A DNA stretch of 36,010 nucleotides from Caloramator proteoclasticus DSM 10124 (lineage in GTDB: Bacteria > Bacillota > Clostridia > Clostridiales > Caloramatoraceae): contig NZ_FQVG01000028.1 of the NCBI RefSeq assembly GCF_900129265.1, positions 1 to 36,010 on the forward strand. The letters run 5' to 3'. Position 1 is the first letter of the stretch. The number at the start of each line of letters is the position of its first letter. Below are positions 23,432 to 32,305 of the stretch, one piece after another. Made by a program: the position numbers and the translations under genes. The notes beneath the pieces were generated by a model. That model was given only the letters and a program-made list of their open reading frames with translations, did not search any database and was not told the origin of the DNA.

Positions 23432-25472
23432 CAAAAGAGAGCTTGATTTAAGAAGGCTTGATGAAATACAAGTAAGTGATGAGCTAAAAAGAAGGACTAT
23501 ATTAAAATGTAAAGATTTAAATAAAGGAGGGATAGTTATGAAGAGAAGATGGGCAGCGGCAGTTATGACTCTAATAGTTTCAATTTTCGCCTTTACCTAT
23601 GTATTATCCTATTTAAGACAGGATAAGGATACAAAAGAAGTTTCATATGAGCTTACACAGGTTCAAAGTAAAAAAGAGTTTTTGTCAATGATAAATAAAA
23701 AATTAAAGGAACAAAATGACGGAATAAGGCTTTTTGGGGGAAGACAAGTGGCAGAAAAGGCGGCAGATTCTTCTGCACAAAATAATTCAAAAGAGCATTC
23801 AAGCACCAATGTTCAGGTTGAGGGAATAGACGAGGCCGACATAATAAAGACTGATGGACAATATATTTATGTAATAAACTTTGAGAGAAATGAACTGAAT
23901 GTATATACTGCAGAGGAAAAACCCAAAAAGATATTTAGCTTAAAGGGAGAAGGTATATTAGGCAGTAGAGAGGCAAAGGAATATAAGGGGTATAAAAGAA
24001 ATATAGGTCTACAGGATATGTTTCTATATAAAAATGGCAATAAAAATTACTTGGTTATTATGTCCATCGTAAGTAGGTATAAGGAAAATCCAGAACAGCC
24101 ATCATTAAAAGAAAGGGTAATAGGAATAATGCCTATTTACTATGGAGAAAACACAACACTTATAAGTGTTTATGATGTATCTAATATTGAAAAAGTTAAT
24201 GTAGTAAAGCAATACGAAATTACAGGAGATAAATTATCTGCAAGGCTAAAGGATGGAAAGGTTTATTTAGTTACAAATAAGGGATTTTACTATTATTTTA
24301 GAGAATCAAGCAATAGTAATAACCTATTGCCATACTATATAGAATATGGTCAAGAAGTAGAGAAAAAAGAAATAGATGTAAGTAACATTAGATATAACAA
24401 ACAGGATATTCAGCCAAACTACACAATCATTTCAGCAATTGATATAAACAAAAATACAATAGATAATCAGGTTGTTTTAGGATATTTTGAAAATATGTAT
24501 ATGTCCAACGATAGTCTATATCTTGTTAAAACAGCTGTAAACTACAAAGAGATAAAGCAGGATTCAAATAAACCTAACGATAGTATTGCAGTTTCAATTT
24601 ATGATGAAGATACAGTTATATATAAATTTGATTTGGGTGAGAAGGTTGAGTATAGAAAGTTTACAACAGTTAAGGGAAGAATAATAAATCAATTTTCGAT
24701 GGATGAATATGATGGATATTTTAGAATAGCAACAACAGAGAGCATAAATCAAAACAATAAATTTACAACAACAAATAATGTATATGTTATAGACAAAAAT
24801 ATGAATGTTGTAGGAAAGATTAATAATATAGCACCAGATGAAAGAATATACTCAACAAGATTTGTTAAAGATAAGCTATATATGGTAACCTTTAAGCAGG
24901 TAGACCCTCTATTTGTAATTGACCTTAAAAATCCAAGACAACCTAAAATTTTAGGCCTATTAAAGATTCCAGGCTACAGCACCTACCTTCACCCATACGA
25001 TGAAAATACAATAATAGGCTTTGGTATGGATACAGGAGAAACAGAGGGAAGAGTTGTAAACAAGGGAATGAAGGTTGCAATATTTGATGTAAAAGATGTA
25101 AATAATCCAAAGCAAAAGGACAGCATTGAAATTGGAGGAAAGGGTACCTTCTCAGAATCATTATATAACCATAAGGCACTTGTTGAGTATAGAAAATACA
25201 ACTTATATGCCTTTGAATTATATGAGACAAAAGATGACGATTCCTATGTTTTAGACTTTGCAGGACTTTGTTTGATGCAGATAGAAAATGGAAGGTTAAA
25301 TGTTAAGGCAAAAATATCCCACAGCATAACAAGTTCTCAAAATGAATATAAAGAACCTATATATGGCTATAGAGCAGTATTTGTAGATAACCTAATGTTT
25401 GTAATTTCAAGTAGGGCTATAAGTGTAATTAATCTTGACAATATGAAGGAAGTTTACAGGGGAAATATATGA
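23421..25472 (+). CDS. Membrane-anchored beta-propeller protein, likely anti-sigma partner
   Basis: A 683-residue protein. Residues 1-39 are charged and cytoplasmic, 45-65 form one membrane helix (AAAVMTLIVSIFAFTYVLSYL), and the rest is extracellular. From about 130 the sequence STNVQVEGIDEADIIKTDG starts the Beta_propel domain (Pfam PF09826 type) known from clostridia, running to the C-terminus. With the overlapping ECF sigma gene, the small N-terminal segment may bind the sigma factor while the propeller senses something outside. A second start at ATG 23538 (residue 40) has a strong AGGAGGG 6 nt upstream; that form would begin at the membrane helix and lack the inner segment. The sensed signal is unknown. 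Confidence 0.85.
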   Translation: MRNDKRELDLRRLDEIQVSDELKRRTILKCKDLNKGGIVMKRRWAAAVMTLIVSIFAFTYVLSYLRQDKDTKEVSYELTQVQSKKEFLSMINKKLKEQNDGIRLFGGRQVAEKAADSSAQNNSKEHSSTNVQVEGIDEADIIKTDGQYIYVINFERNELNVYTAEEKPKKIFSLKGEGILGSREAKEYKGYKRNIGLQDMFLYKNGNKNYLVIMSIVSRYKENPEQPSLKERVIGIMPIYYGENTTLISVYDVSNIEKVNVVKQYEITGDKLSARLKDGKVYLVTNKGFYYYFRESSNSNNLLPYYIEYGQEVEKKEIDVSNIRYNKQDIQPNYTIISAIDINKNTIDNQVVLGYFENMYMSNDSLYLVKTAVNYKEIKQDSNKPNDSIAVSIYDEDTVIYKFDLGEKVEYRKFTTVKGRIINQFSMDEYDGYFRIATTESINQNNKFTTTNNVYVIDKNMNVVGKINNIAPDERIYSTRFVKDKLYMVTFKQVDPLFVIDLKNPRQPKILGLLKIPGYSTYLHPYDENTIIGFGMDTGETEGRVVNKGMKVAIFDVKDVNNPKQKDSIEIGGKGTFSESLYNHKALVEYRKYNLYAFELYETKDDDSYVLDFAGLCLMQIENGRLNVKAKISHSITSSQNEYKEPIYGYRAVFVDNLMFVISSRAISVINLDNMKEVYRGNI

Positions 25473-25490
25473 TAAATTAGCGGAAAAGTA

Positions 25491-25519
25491 TTGAAAAGGC
25501 TTATGATTTTTGTTAAAAT
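25491..25519 (+). promoter_or_regulatory. Promoter of cbiMQO
   Basis: TTGAAA (25491-25496), a 17-nt spacer and TAAAAT (25514-25519). Transcription would start close to the first leader hairpin (25524). Confidence 0.45.
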
Positions 25520-25523
25520 AAAA

Positions 25524-25607
25524 TTGCCACGAAGGCAAATTGGTTAGTTTGTTTTTTAGGAAAGTATTGTTACCACGAGGGTAGCGTTTAAAGCGCTACC
25601 CTTTTTT
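25524..25607 (+). promoter_or_regulatory. Attenuator-like leader with twin CCACGA hairpins upstream of cbiM
   Basis: Hairpin 1 is TTGCC/GGCAA with loop ACGAA (25524-25538). Hairpin 2 is GTTACC/GGTAGC with loop ACGAG (25569-25585). A terminator AGGGTAGCG/CGCTACCCT (25578-25602) plus a T run follows and uses the 3' arm of hairpin 2, so hairpin 2 and the terminator cannot form together. This is the logic of a switch in which stabilising hairpin 2 turns the metal transporter operon on. The twin ACGA loops recall the mini-ykkC (guanidine-II) layout, but the loops here are five bases, so that identity is not claimed. Confidence 0.6.
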
Positions 25608-25659
25608 ATTGGCATTCATATCACTTATAACTTATTAAGTTTTAAAGGAGGGATTTTTT

Positions 25660-26625
25660 ATGCATATACCAGAAAACTACCTAAGCCCATCAACTTGTAC
25701 AGCCTTTTATTTAGCAATCATACCAATAATAAAAAGAACTATATCAAAAGTTAAAGAGCAATTAGATAGAAGAAGGATGTCACTTTTAGGTGTGGCAGCA
25801 GCCTATTCCTTTTTAATAATGATGTTTAATGTTCCGTTACTTGGCGGAACAACAGGCCACGCCGTTGGAGCTGTTATAATAGCCATACTTCTTGGGCCCT
25901 ATGCAGCCTTTATAGCAGTAGCTGTTGCACTTACCATTCAAGCCCTATTCTTTGGGGATGGAGGTATATTATCATTAGGTGCAAATATATTTAATATGGC
26001 CTTTGCTATGTCCTTCAGTGGATACTATATATATAATAGGTTAAAGAACAAAAACGAAAACTTAGCGGTTTTTTTAGGTTCATATATAGGACTTAATATT
26101 GCAGCATTTTTAACTGCGATAGAATTTGGAATACAGCCATACCTATTTAAAGCAGCAGATGGGACGCCACTTTATTGCCCATATGGATTAAATGTAGCAA
26201 TACCAGCAATGATGCTGTCCCATCTTTTAGTTGCAGGGGTTATAGAGGGTGTTATATCATTACTTATATACAAGGCTGCAAAACAAATTAAGTTAGTAAA
26301 AATTTACGAGAATAATGAAGAACCAAAGGTTATGAATAAAATATATATATTTATTGCTGCATTGATAGCCTTATCCCCACTTGGATTAATTGCTCAAGGA
26401 ACAGCTTGGGGTGAGTGGGGGTTAGATGAGATAAAAGAGATTGCAGGTTTTGTTCCAAAGGGAATGGAAAAGGGAATAAATTTTGAAGCTATTATGCCTG
26501 ATTATACAGTTTCAGGAGTAAATGAAGTTTTAGGATATATTATATCTGCTATTTTGGGTGTTATGATAATTATGCTTTTATTTAGACTAATAGGTATTTT
26601 TTCAAAGAAGGGGATAGAAAATTAA
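25660..26625 (+). CDS. cbiM: Cobalt/nickel ECF transporter substrate-binding subunit CbiM, with C-terminal extension
   Basis: A 321-residue membrane protein. MHIPENYLSPSTC at the N-terminus contains the His2 that binds the metal together with the free amino group in CbiM/NikM. Later TTGHAVGAVIIAILLGPYAA and FFGDGGILSLGANIFNMA are conserved family segments. The C-terminal third has a further membrane part with LSPLGLIAQGTAWGEWG, a PDGLE/CbiN-like domain fused to CbiM, which explains why no separate cbiN gene is present. AAAGGAGGG precedes the ATG. First gene of cbiMQO, behind an attenuator-like leader. Cobalt versus nickel cannot be decided from the sequence; the organism may need either for cobalamin or metalloenzymes. 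Confidence 0.9.
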   Translation: MHIPENYLSPSTCTAFYLAIIPIIKRTISKVKEQLDRRRMSLLGVAAAYSFLIMMFNVPLLGGTTGHAVGAVIIAILLGPYAAFIAVAVALTIQALFFGDGGILSLGANIFNMAFAMSFSGYYIYNRLKNKNENLAVFLGSYIGLNIAAFLTAIEFGIQPYLFKAADGTPLYCPYGLNVAIPAMMLSHLLVAGVIEGVISLLIYKAAKQIKLVKIYENNEEPKVMNKIYIFIAALIALSPLGLIAQGTAWGEWGLDEIKEIAGFVPKGMEKGINFEAIMPDYTVSGVNEVLGYIISAILGVMIIMLLFRLIGIFSKKGIEN

Positions 26626-27408
26626 ATGGATTGGTTAAAGGAAAAGGATGAATTTGAATTTGAAATTAAAAATGAATCTTTTATTGAAAAAACTTTATCT
26701 TCACTACTTAGCCTTATATCAAAGATAAGGAGATTCGATAATAGGGATAGAGGTATATATAAAATACACGAGGCCTTTAAAATATACTTTACGCTAATTA
26801 ACATAATACTTCTATCCCTTTCATTTAATAAGTTTTATATAATGTTAAATGCTTCATATGTGATATTACTTATAATTTTTTTAGACGACAAGGATGTTTT
26901 AAAAATATTAAATATGCTATTATTAGTCTTTATTTTTTCTTCTTTAATAATTGGTCCATCTTTATTTTTTGGAAATAAAAATGCATTATTGGTTATAGTT
27001 AAAATAACTATATCAATTGCTTTAACAATGGTTATGTCAATTACATCGAATTGGCATAATATAATTTCAGCCTTTAGACTAATTAAAGTACCAAATATAG
27101 TCCTTTTTATATTTGATTCTGCAATAAGGTTTATATATTTATTATCAGAAAGGGCTTATGCAATACTTTGTAGTTTAAAGATAAGGAGTGTTGGGCATAT
27201 AAAAAAGCCATACAGTACTCTATCACAAATAATGTATAATTTATTTGTAACTTCTATTGATATGAGCTTTAAAGTGGATGAAGCTTTAGAGTGTAGATGC
27301 TTTAGCGGTGAATTTAAATATAGTATATATAAAAAGGTTGGAAAGTTTGAGATTTTATATAGTATAATAAACTTAATTATCATTGCAGGATTTTTTATAT
27401 TAAGTTAG
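26626..27408 (+). CDS. cbiQ: Cobalt/nickel ECF transporter transmembrane subunit CbiQ
   Basis: A 260-residue membrane protein of the energy-coupling factor T-component family. It has about five hydrophobic segments and the two short coupling motifs that contact the ATPases: CSLKIRSVG (about residue 183) and ALECRCFSG (about 220), in place of the common A-R-G triplets. The ATG follows the cbiM stop with no gap, and GGGGATAG before it serves as ribosome binding site. It couples CbiM to CbiO. The N-terminal 45 residues are charged and cytoplasmic. Confidence 0.87.
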   Translation: MDWLKEKDEFEFEIKNESFIEKTLSSLLSLISKIRRFDNRDRGIYKIHEAFKIYFTLINIILLSLSFNKFYIMLNASYVILLIIFLDDKDVLKILNMLLLVFIFSSLIIGPSLFFGNKNALLVIVKITISIALTMVMSITSNWHNIISAFRLIKVPNIVLFIFDSAIRFIYLLSERAYAILCSLKIRSVGHIKKPYSTLSQIMYNLFVTSIDMSFKVDEALECRCFSGEFKYSIYKKVGKFEILYSIINLIIIAGFFILS

Positions 27409-27434
27409 TAATTATGAAAGATTAAGGTGGTAAA

Positions 27435-28160
27435 ATGATTGAAATAAAAAATATAACTTGTAAGCTGAATGAAAATGTAGTATTAGATGGTGTATCCTTC
27501 AAAGTAAATAAGGGTGAAAGCATTGCTATAATTGGACCAAATGGTTCAGGCAAAACTACTCTACTTAGGGTTTTAAATGGACTTATCGACGTTAAAAGGG
27601 GAGAATATATATTTGACGGACAAAGAATTGATAGCAGGTTTTTAAATGATGCAAAGAAGAGAAAAATATTCCATAAAAGAATTGGTTTTGTATTTCAAAA
27701 CTCCGATAATCAGCTGTTTTGTAAAACAGTTTTTGATGAAATAGCCTTTGGATTATTACAGTTTGATATAAAATATGAAGAGATTGAAAAGAGGGTCTAT
27801 GACTGCTTAAAATTGCTTGATATTGAACATTTAAAGAACAGAGTTCCTTATACTTTAAGCGGAGGAGAAAAGAAAAAGGTAGCAATTGCCTCAATTCTTG
27901 CACTAAATCCTGATGTTTTGATATTAGACGAACCTTTGAATGAAATTGACCCAAAGAGTAAAAGAAAAATAAAGGAGCTACTGCAAACTTTAAATGGTTT
28001 TGGTAAAACTATAATCTGTGCAACCCACGATTTTGACTATTTTAAGGGATTGTTTAAAAGAGCAATTGTTTTATCAAGTGAACACAAAATAATATACGAT
28101 GGTGATTTTGATAGCCTAATAGGTGATAAGGAATTTTTAGAAGATAATAATATAATTTAG
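27435..28160 (+). CDS. cbiO: Cobalt/nickel ECF transporter ATPase CbiO
   Basis: A 241-residue ABC ATPase. Walker A GPNGSGKT (34-41), Q-loop FQNSDNQLF (typical of ECF ATPases), signature LSGGEKKK, Walker B VLILDEPLNEID and H-loop ATHDFD are all present. The FQNSDNQLF form and position in cbiMQO identify it as the energising subunit, likely a homodimer. AAGGTGG precedes the ATG. Its terminator has been split by miniature element D. Confidence 0.92.
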   Translation: MIEIKNITCKLNENVVLDGVSFKVNKGESIAIIGPNGSGKTTLLRVLNGLIDVKRGEYIFDGQRIDSRFLNDAKKRKIFHKRIGFVFQNSDNQLFCKTVFDEIAFGLLQFDIKYEEIEKRVYDCLKLLDIEHLKNRVPYTLSGGEKKKVAIASILALNPDVLILDEPLNEIDPKSKRKIKELLQTLNGFGKTIICATHDFDYFKGLFKRAIVLSSEHKIIYDGDFDSLIGDKEFLEDNNII

Positions 28161-28162
28161 AT

Positions 28163-28226
28163 GCTGCTTTTTAAGGTGACTTAAACTTTTTACTGCTTAA
28201 ATTTAAGCTACTTATAAGAGGCAGCA
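28163..28226 (+). terminator. Terminator stem of cbiMQO, cut from its T run by element D
   Basis: TGCTGCTTTTTAA (from 28163) pairs with the arm ending at GAGGCAGCA (28226) across a long loop. The T run now lies 220 bp further on (28450-28455), after element D and a near-copy of the right arm (28431-28449). Confidence 0.55.
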
Positions 28227-28430
28227 GTGATTGTTGACAATCCTACTTGTTAGTTAATTTTTGCAAAAGCCCCATGAATGGATTTCAAAGGCTCTTTCAT
28301 GAGCTTTAGCAATTCTTAGCTTTTCGACTTTTCCAAACAAAGAAAAGCTTAGAATTGATTAGCGAAATGAACGAATGCCCAAGAAATCCTTCATGGGGCT
28401 AATCTATATATAACTTTTTCAAATAACTTA
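28227..28430 (-). mobile_element. Palindromic miniature element, copy D (short, coreless)
   Basis: A 204-bp member of the same family, in reverse orientation. It has the arms (GCCCCATGAATGGATTTC and GAAATCCTTCATGGGGC) but lacks the 81-bp core; the junction reads CGACTTTTCCAAACAAAG. Flanking repeats 28208-28226 and 28431-28449 share TATAAGAGG and AGCA. They duplicate the right arm of the cbiMQO terminator. Confidence 0.75.
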
Positions 28431-28539
28431 GTTACTATAAGAGGTAGCATTTTTTATTCACAATTTGTTAATAATTCTGTCATTTTGGCTCCTTCTAAAA
28501 CCTATAAAATGAATTTTAAAATTGATGGGAGGAGAGAAA

Positions 28540-29715
28540 ATGAAGAAAAGCCTTAAAATCTTAATTGGTATTGTTCTAATTTTAATAATTTCCTTTACTG
28601 TATATTATTTTTACTCTAAAAAAAGCACTTCTAATAATGTACAATCAACAGTTAGATACATACCCCAAAGAGTAGTAAAACAGGACATTTCGGTTAAAAT
28701 CAAGTCAACGGGTATTGTTTTTGCTGGTACTTCAAAGGAGGTTGTTGCTAAAAATAGTGGTGAGGTTAAAAACTTGAATGTAAAGGTTAAAGATACAGTA
28801 AAGGAAGGAGATACACTTTTAACTGTATATAATGATCAGATAGAATCACAAATAACTAGTGCAGAGATTAATATAGAAAAATTAAATCTGCAGTTAAATA
28901 ATGCAAAGTCAGAGGATGAGGCAAAACTTATCAATCTACAGTTAAAGGAGGCAAAAAATAATCTATCAAATTTAAAAAAGCAAAAAAGCGAAATGACCAT
29001 AAAGGCTCCAATTAGTGGTGTTGTAACTGCAGTTAATGTCAATAATGGGGATAATGTTCAATCAGGAAAAAGTTTATTAACAATAGTTGATCCCAAATCT
29101 CTTAAAATAAAGACTTCTGTTGACGAACTTGATATATCTAAAATTAGTATTGGCCAAAAGGTAAATATAAAAATAAATGCCCTTGAGGACAAAACATTTC
29201 AAGGTAAGGTTGAGGAGGTTTCGGATATAGGAACAACTCAAAATAATGTAACAAGCTATGATGTAATAGTATCTATTGAAAACCCAGAAGGAATAAAGCT
29301 TGGGATGACTGCAAGTATAGAGATTGAAGCACAAAGCAAAAAGGATGCATTGTTAATACCAATTGAAGCACTTCAAGAAATAAATGAAAAAAAATATGTT
29401 CTTCTTCAAGAACAAAATGAAAATACACAAACTACTGAACAAAATAGCGTCAATTCAAGTAATCAGACAAGGAGTCAGAGGAGACAATTTGGATTAACAG
29501 AAGGAAATGGTAGATTGATTGAAATAAAGACAGGATTGAGAAATGATAGCTTTATAGAGGTTGTGGAGGGATTAAAGGAAGGAGATATTGTACTTGTAAA
29601 GGTTTCAACAAGTACAAATTCAAATACAATGAGAAACAACTTTAGAAATAATAATATGAGGATGCCTGGTATGGAAGGCGGAATGGGAGGACCAGGTGGA
29701 GCACCACAAAGATAG
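28540..29715 (+). CDS. MacA-like efflux periplasmic-adaptor-type (HlyD family) protein
   Basis: A 391-residue protein with an N-terminal membrane anchor (SLKILIGIVLILIISFTVYYF) and an extracellular part. IKSTGIVFAGTSKEVVAKNSGEVKNLNVK is the first half of the lipoyl-like barrel, a coiled-coil hairpin follows (about 110-150), then TIKAPISGVVTAVNVNNGDNV and beta-barrel segments. The tail is rich in Gly, Met, Asn and Arg (GMEGGMGGPGGAPQR). GGGAGGAGAG before ATG 28540 decides the start; the upstream TTG and ATG are within or before that site. First gene of an operon with a MacB-like ATPase and permease. Gram-positive forms of this system export peptides, antibiotics or lipids, or relieve envelope stress. 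Confidence 0.88.
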   Translation: MKKSLKILIGIVLILIISFTVYYFYSKKSTSNNVQSTVRYIPQRVVKQDISVKIKSTGIVFAGTSKEVVAKNSGEVKNLNVKVKDTVKEGDTLLTVYNDQIESQITSAEINIEKLNLQLNNAKSEDEAKLINLQLKEAKNNLSNLKKQKSEMTIKAPISGVVTAVNVNNGDNVQSGKSLLTIVDPKSLKIKTSVDELDISKISIGQKVNIKINALEDKTFQGKVEEVSDIGTTQNNVTSYDVIVSIENPEGIKLGMTASIEIEAQSKKDALLIPIEALQEINEKKYVLLQEQNENTQTTEQNSVNSSNQTRSQRRQFGLTEGNGRLIEIKTGLRNDSFIEVVEGLKEGDIVLVKVSTSTNSNTMRNNFRNNNMRMPGMEGGMGGPGGAPQR

Positions 29716-29725
29716 GGGTGATTAG

Positions 29726-30451
29726 ATGGAGAGAAATGAAAAGGTTATTGTAATGAAAAATGTTTCCAAGGTATATTCGACGGGGAAAAACCAATACAGG
29801 GCGTTAAATGGGGTAAATATTGAAATAGAAAAGGGCGAATTTGTTGCAATAGTTGGACCATCTGGTGCAGGAAAATCTACGCTTATGAATTTAATTGGAT
29901 GTTTAGACACTTTAACTGAAGGTGAATATTATCTTGATGGAATAAGTATAGGTAATATGAAGGATAATCAGCTTGCTGATATTAGGAATAGAAAAATAGG
30001 CTTTATATTTCAAACCTATAATTTAATAAGTAAGCTAAATGTATTAGAAAATGTAGAACTTCCTTTAATATATATGGGTGTTCCCTTTAATGAAACAAGA
30101 AAAAGAGCCATCTCTGCTCTAAAAAAGTTAGGATTAGAGAGCCACCTTAAGCATAAACCAACAGAGTTGTCGGGTGGACAGATGCAGAGGGTTGCAATAG
30201 CAAGAGCAATCGTTACAAATCCAGAGATTATATTAGCGGATGAGCCAACAGGTGCACTTGACTCAAAAACTGGTATGGAAGTTTTAAATATTTTAAAGGA
30301 ATTAAATAAAGAGGGAAATACAATAGTTTTAATAACCCACGATATGAATATAGCTTCAAATGCCAAAAGAATAGTAACAGTAAAGGATGGAGTAATAGTT
30401 TCAGATTCGTGTGTAGAAAAGTTAAAGGAGGTGGGAGTATGCGAAGATTGA
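29726..30451 (+). CDS. MacB/LolD-type ABC transporter ATPase
   Basis: A 241-residue ATPase of the MacB/LolD/FtsE group. Walker A GPSGAGKS (44-51), Q-loop FQTYNLI, signature LSGGQMQR, Walker B IILADEPTGALDSKTG and H-loop ITHDMN. The DEPTGALD sequence is characteristic of this group. It drives the permease encoded next, whose gene overlaps its end by 13 nt. Confidence 0.93.
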   Translation: MERNEKVIVMKNVSKVYSTGKNQYRALNGVNIEIEKGEFVAIVGPSGAGKSTLMNLIGCLDTLTEGEYYLDGISIGNMKDNQLADIRNRKIGFIFQTYNLISKLNVLENVELPLIYMGVPFNETRKRAISALKKLGLESHLKHKPTELSGGQMQRVAIARAIVTNPEIILADEPTGALDSKTGMEVLNILKELNKEGNTIVLITHDMNIASNAKRIVTVKDGVIVSDSCVEKLKEVGVCED

Positions 30452-31611
30452 TGCTCTTTAAGATGGCATTTACTTCTGTTGCCTCCAATAAGATAAGAAC
30501 CTTTTTAACAATGCTTGGGATAATAATTGGAATATCATCAGTTATAACTCTTGTAGGTTTAGGTGAAGGAACAAAAAAACAGGTTCAGGAGCAGATAGAG
30601 AGCCTTGGCACAAATTTAATTACTGTTAATATAACCTCAAGAAGAACAAAGGGATTGAGTGATGAGGATATAGAATTAATAAAGACAAAACCAGGAATAA
30701 AAAATGTTGCCCCACTCCTAAATCAAAATGGTATAATAGTAAAAAGTGGAACGAAAACCTATTCAACAACAGTTGAAGCGTCAACTCCTGAGTATTTTGG
30801 AATTAGAAAGTTAGATGTAGAAAGTGGTAGAAGTTTAGAAAAAGACGATATAGAATCAAGGGGTACAGTTGCAGTAATAGGACAAGATATAGTGACAGAA
30901 CTTTTTCCTTTGCAAAATCCAATAGGACAAAGTATAAATATTCAAGGTGTTGATTTTACTATTGTTGGTGTTTTAAAGTCTCAAGGAAGTTCAGCAGGCG
31001 GTTCTGGTGACGATAGAGTTATAATACCAATAACAACTGCAAAGAGGCTTTTTAAAACAGATGAGGTTAGAACAATATATATAGAGGGAACATCAAGGGA
31101 AGATACGCAGCTTGCAAGGGGGTATTTAGAACTCTATTTTAACAGTAGATTTAAAGGAGATACCAGCCAATATAGGGTTTTTGATCAAACAAGCCTTCTT
31201 GAAACAGCAACTAAAACAACCGAGTCTATGACATTAATGCTTATGGGAATTGCAGCAATATCACTTTTGGTTGGTGGTATTGGTATTATGAATATAATGC
31301 TTGTTGCGGTTATAGAGAGGACACGTGAAATTGGTATAAGGAAGGCACTTGGAGCAAAGAGAAGGGATATAATGATACAGTTTTTAATAGAATCATCGAC
31401 TGTAAGTTTAATAGGAGGTGTTTTAGGAGTTATTTTAGGGTATATACTTGCAAGCTTCCTAAAATCGATTTTAAGTATGGCTGTATATATATCTTTTAAT
31501 GTTGTTTTGTTTGCGGTTGTATTTTCAATTTTTGTAGGTATATTCTTTGGTATGTATCCAGCAAGCAGAGCATCAAAATTAAACCCAATAGATGCACTTC
31601 GCTATGAATAG
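30439..31611 (+). CDS. MacB-type ABC transporter permease
   Basis: A 390-residue permease of the mechanotransmission type. It has one N-terminal membrane helix (LTMLGIIIGISSVITLVGLG), a large extracellular domain (about 45-265) and three C-terminal helices (including LLVGGIGIMNIMLVAVIERTREIGIRKALGAKRRDI with the coupling helix). ATG 30439 follows AAAGGAGG; a GTG at 30409 is upstream of that site and is rejected. It acts with MacA-like 28540-29715 and the ATPase to export a substrate that cannot be named from sequence. A response regulator follows at close spacing. Confidence 0.92.
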   Translation: MRRLMLFKMAFTSVASNKIRTFLTMLGIIIGISSVITLVGLGEGTKKQVQEQIESLGTNLITVNITSRRTKGLSDEDIELIKTKPGIKNVAPLLNQNGIIVKSGTKTYSTTVEASTPEYFGIRKLDVESGRSLEKDDIESRGTVAVIGQDIVTELFPLQNPIGQSINIQGVDFTIVGVLKSQGSSAGGSGDDRVIIPITTAKRLFKTDEVRTIYIEGTSREDTQLARGYLELYFNSRFKGDTSQYRVFDQTSLLETATKTTESMTLMLMGIAAISLLVGGIGIMNIMLVAVIERTREIGIRKALGAKRRDIMIQFLIESSTVSLIGGVLGVILGYILASFLKSILSMAVYISFNVVLFAVVFSIFVGIFFGMYPASRASKLNPIDALRYE

Positions 31612-31621
31612 GGGTGGTAAA

Positions 31622-32305
31622 ATGAAGGAGACTATTTTAGTTGTTGACGATGAAGAAAGAATAAGAAAACTTATTTGTGCATATTTGAATAAAGAAGAAT
31701 ACAATATCCTCGAGGCCTCAAATGGCTTCGAGGCTATTAATATCTTAAAAAAAGAAAAGATACATCTTGTTGTACTTGATGTTATGATGCCATTTTTAGA
31801 TGGGTGGCAGACTTTGGTGGAAATTAGAAAGTTTTCAGATGTTCCTGTTATTATGCTAACAGCTAAATCAGAGGATGATGATAAGCTTTTAGGGTATTCA
31901 CTTGGAGTAGATGTGTATTTAACAAAACCATTAAGTCCTAAGGTGGTTTTAGCAAGTGTAACTGCTATTATAAAACGAGTATATCATTCGAAAAATGAAT
32001 TGTGCATTGATGTAGTCGATGGACTTAGAATTGACGAAGCAGCATATTCTGTTTATTTAGATAATGATGAGGTTATTTTGTCCCCAAAGGAATTTGAACT
32101 TTTATTGTATTTATATAAAAATAAAGGGATAATTTTGACAAGAGAACAGATTTTAGATAGTGTTTGGGGATTAGAAAAGGATGTGGATTTAAGGACGGTT
32201 GATACGCATATAAGGAGAATACGTGAAAAATTAAAGGAAAAATCCTATTTAATAACAACAATAAGAGGAGTGGGATATAAATTTGATGCAAAAAATGAGA
32301 GGTAG
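31622..32305 (+). CDS. OmpR-family response regulator
   Basis: A 227-residue two-component regulator. The receiver domain has the acidic pair in VVDDEE, the phosphorylated Asp53 in LDVMMP, the Thr in MLTAK and the Lys in YLTKPL. The C-terminal winged helix (about 130-227) ends in RTVDTHIRRIREKLKEKSYL and TIRGVGYKFD, typical of OmpR/PhoB types. AGGGGTGG precedes ATG 31622, 10 nt after the permease stop. The partner kinase gene overlaps its end. It probably controls the upstream efflux operon in response to the kinase. Confidence 0.95.
   Translation: MKETILVVDDEERIRKLICAYLNKEEYNILEASNGFEAINILKKEKIHLVVLDVMMPFLDGWQTLVEIRKFSDVPVIMLTAKSEDDDKLLGYSLGVDVYLTKPLSPKVVLASVTAIIKRVYHSKNELCIDVVDGLRIDEAAYSVYLDNDEVILSPKEFELLLYLYKNKGIILTREQILDSVWGLEKDVDLRTVDTHIRRIREKLKEKSYLITTIRGVGYKFDAKNER

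Noticed and set aside
25524..25585. Firm assignment as guanidine-II (mini-ykkC) riboswitch
   Set aside because: Loops are ACGAA/ACGAG closed by CC/GG, not the four-base ACGR loop I remember, and the downstream genes are metal transporters.
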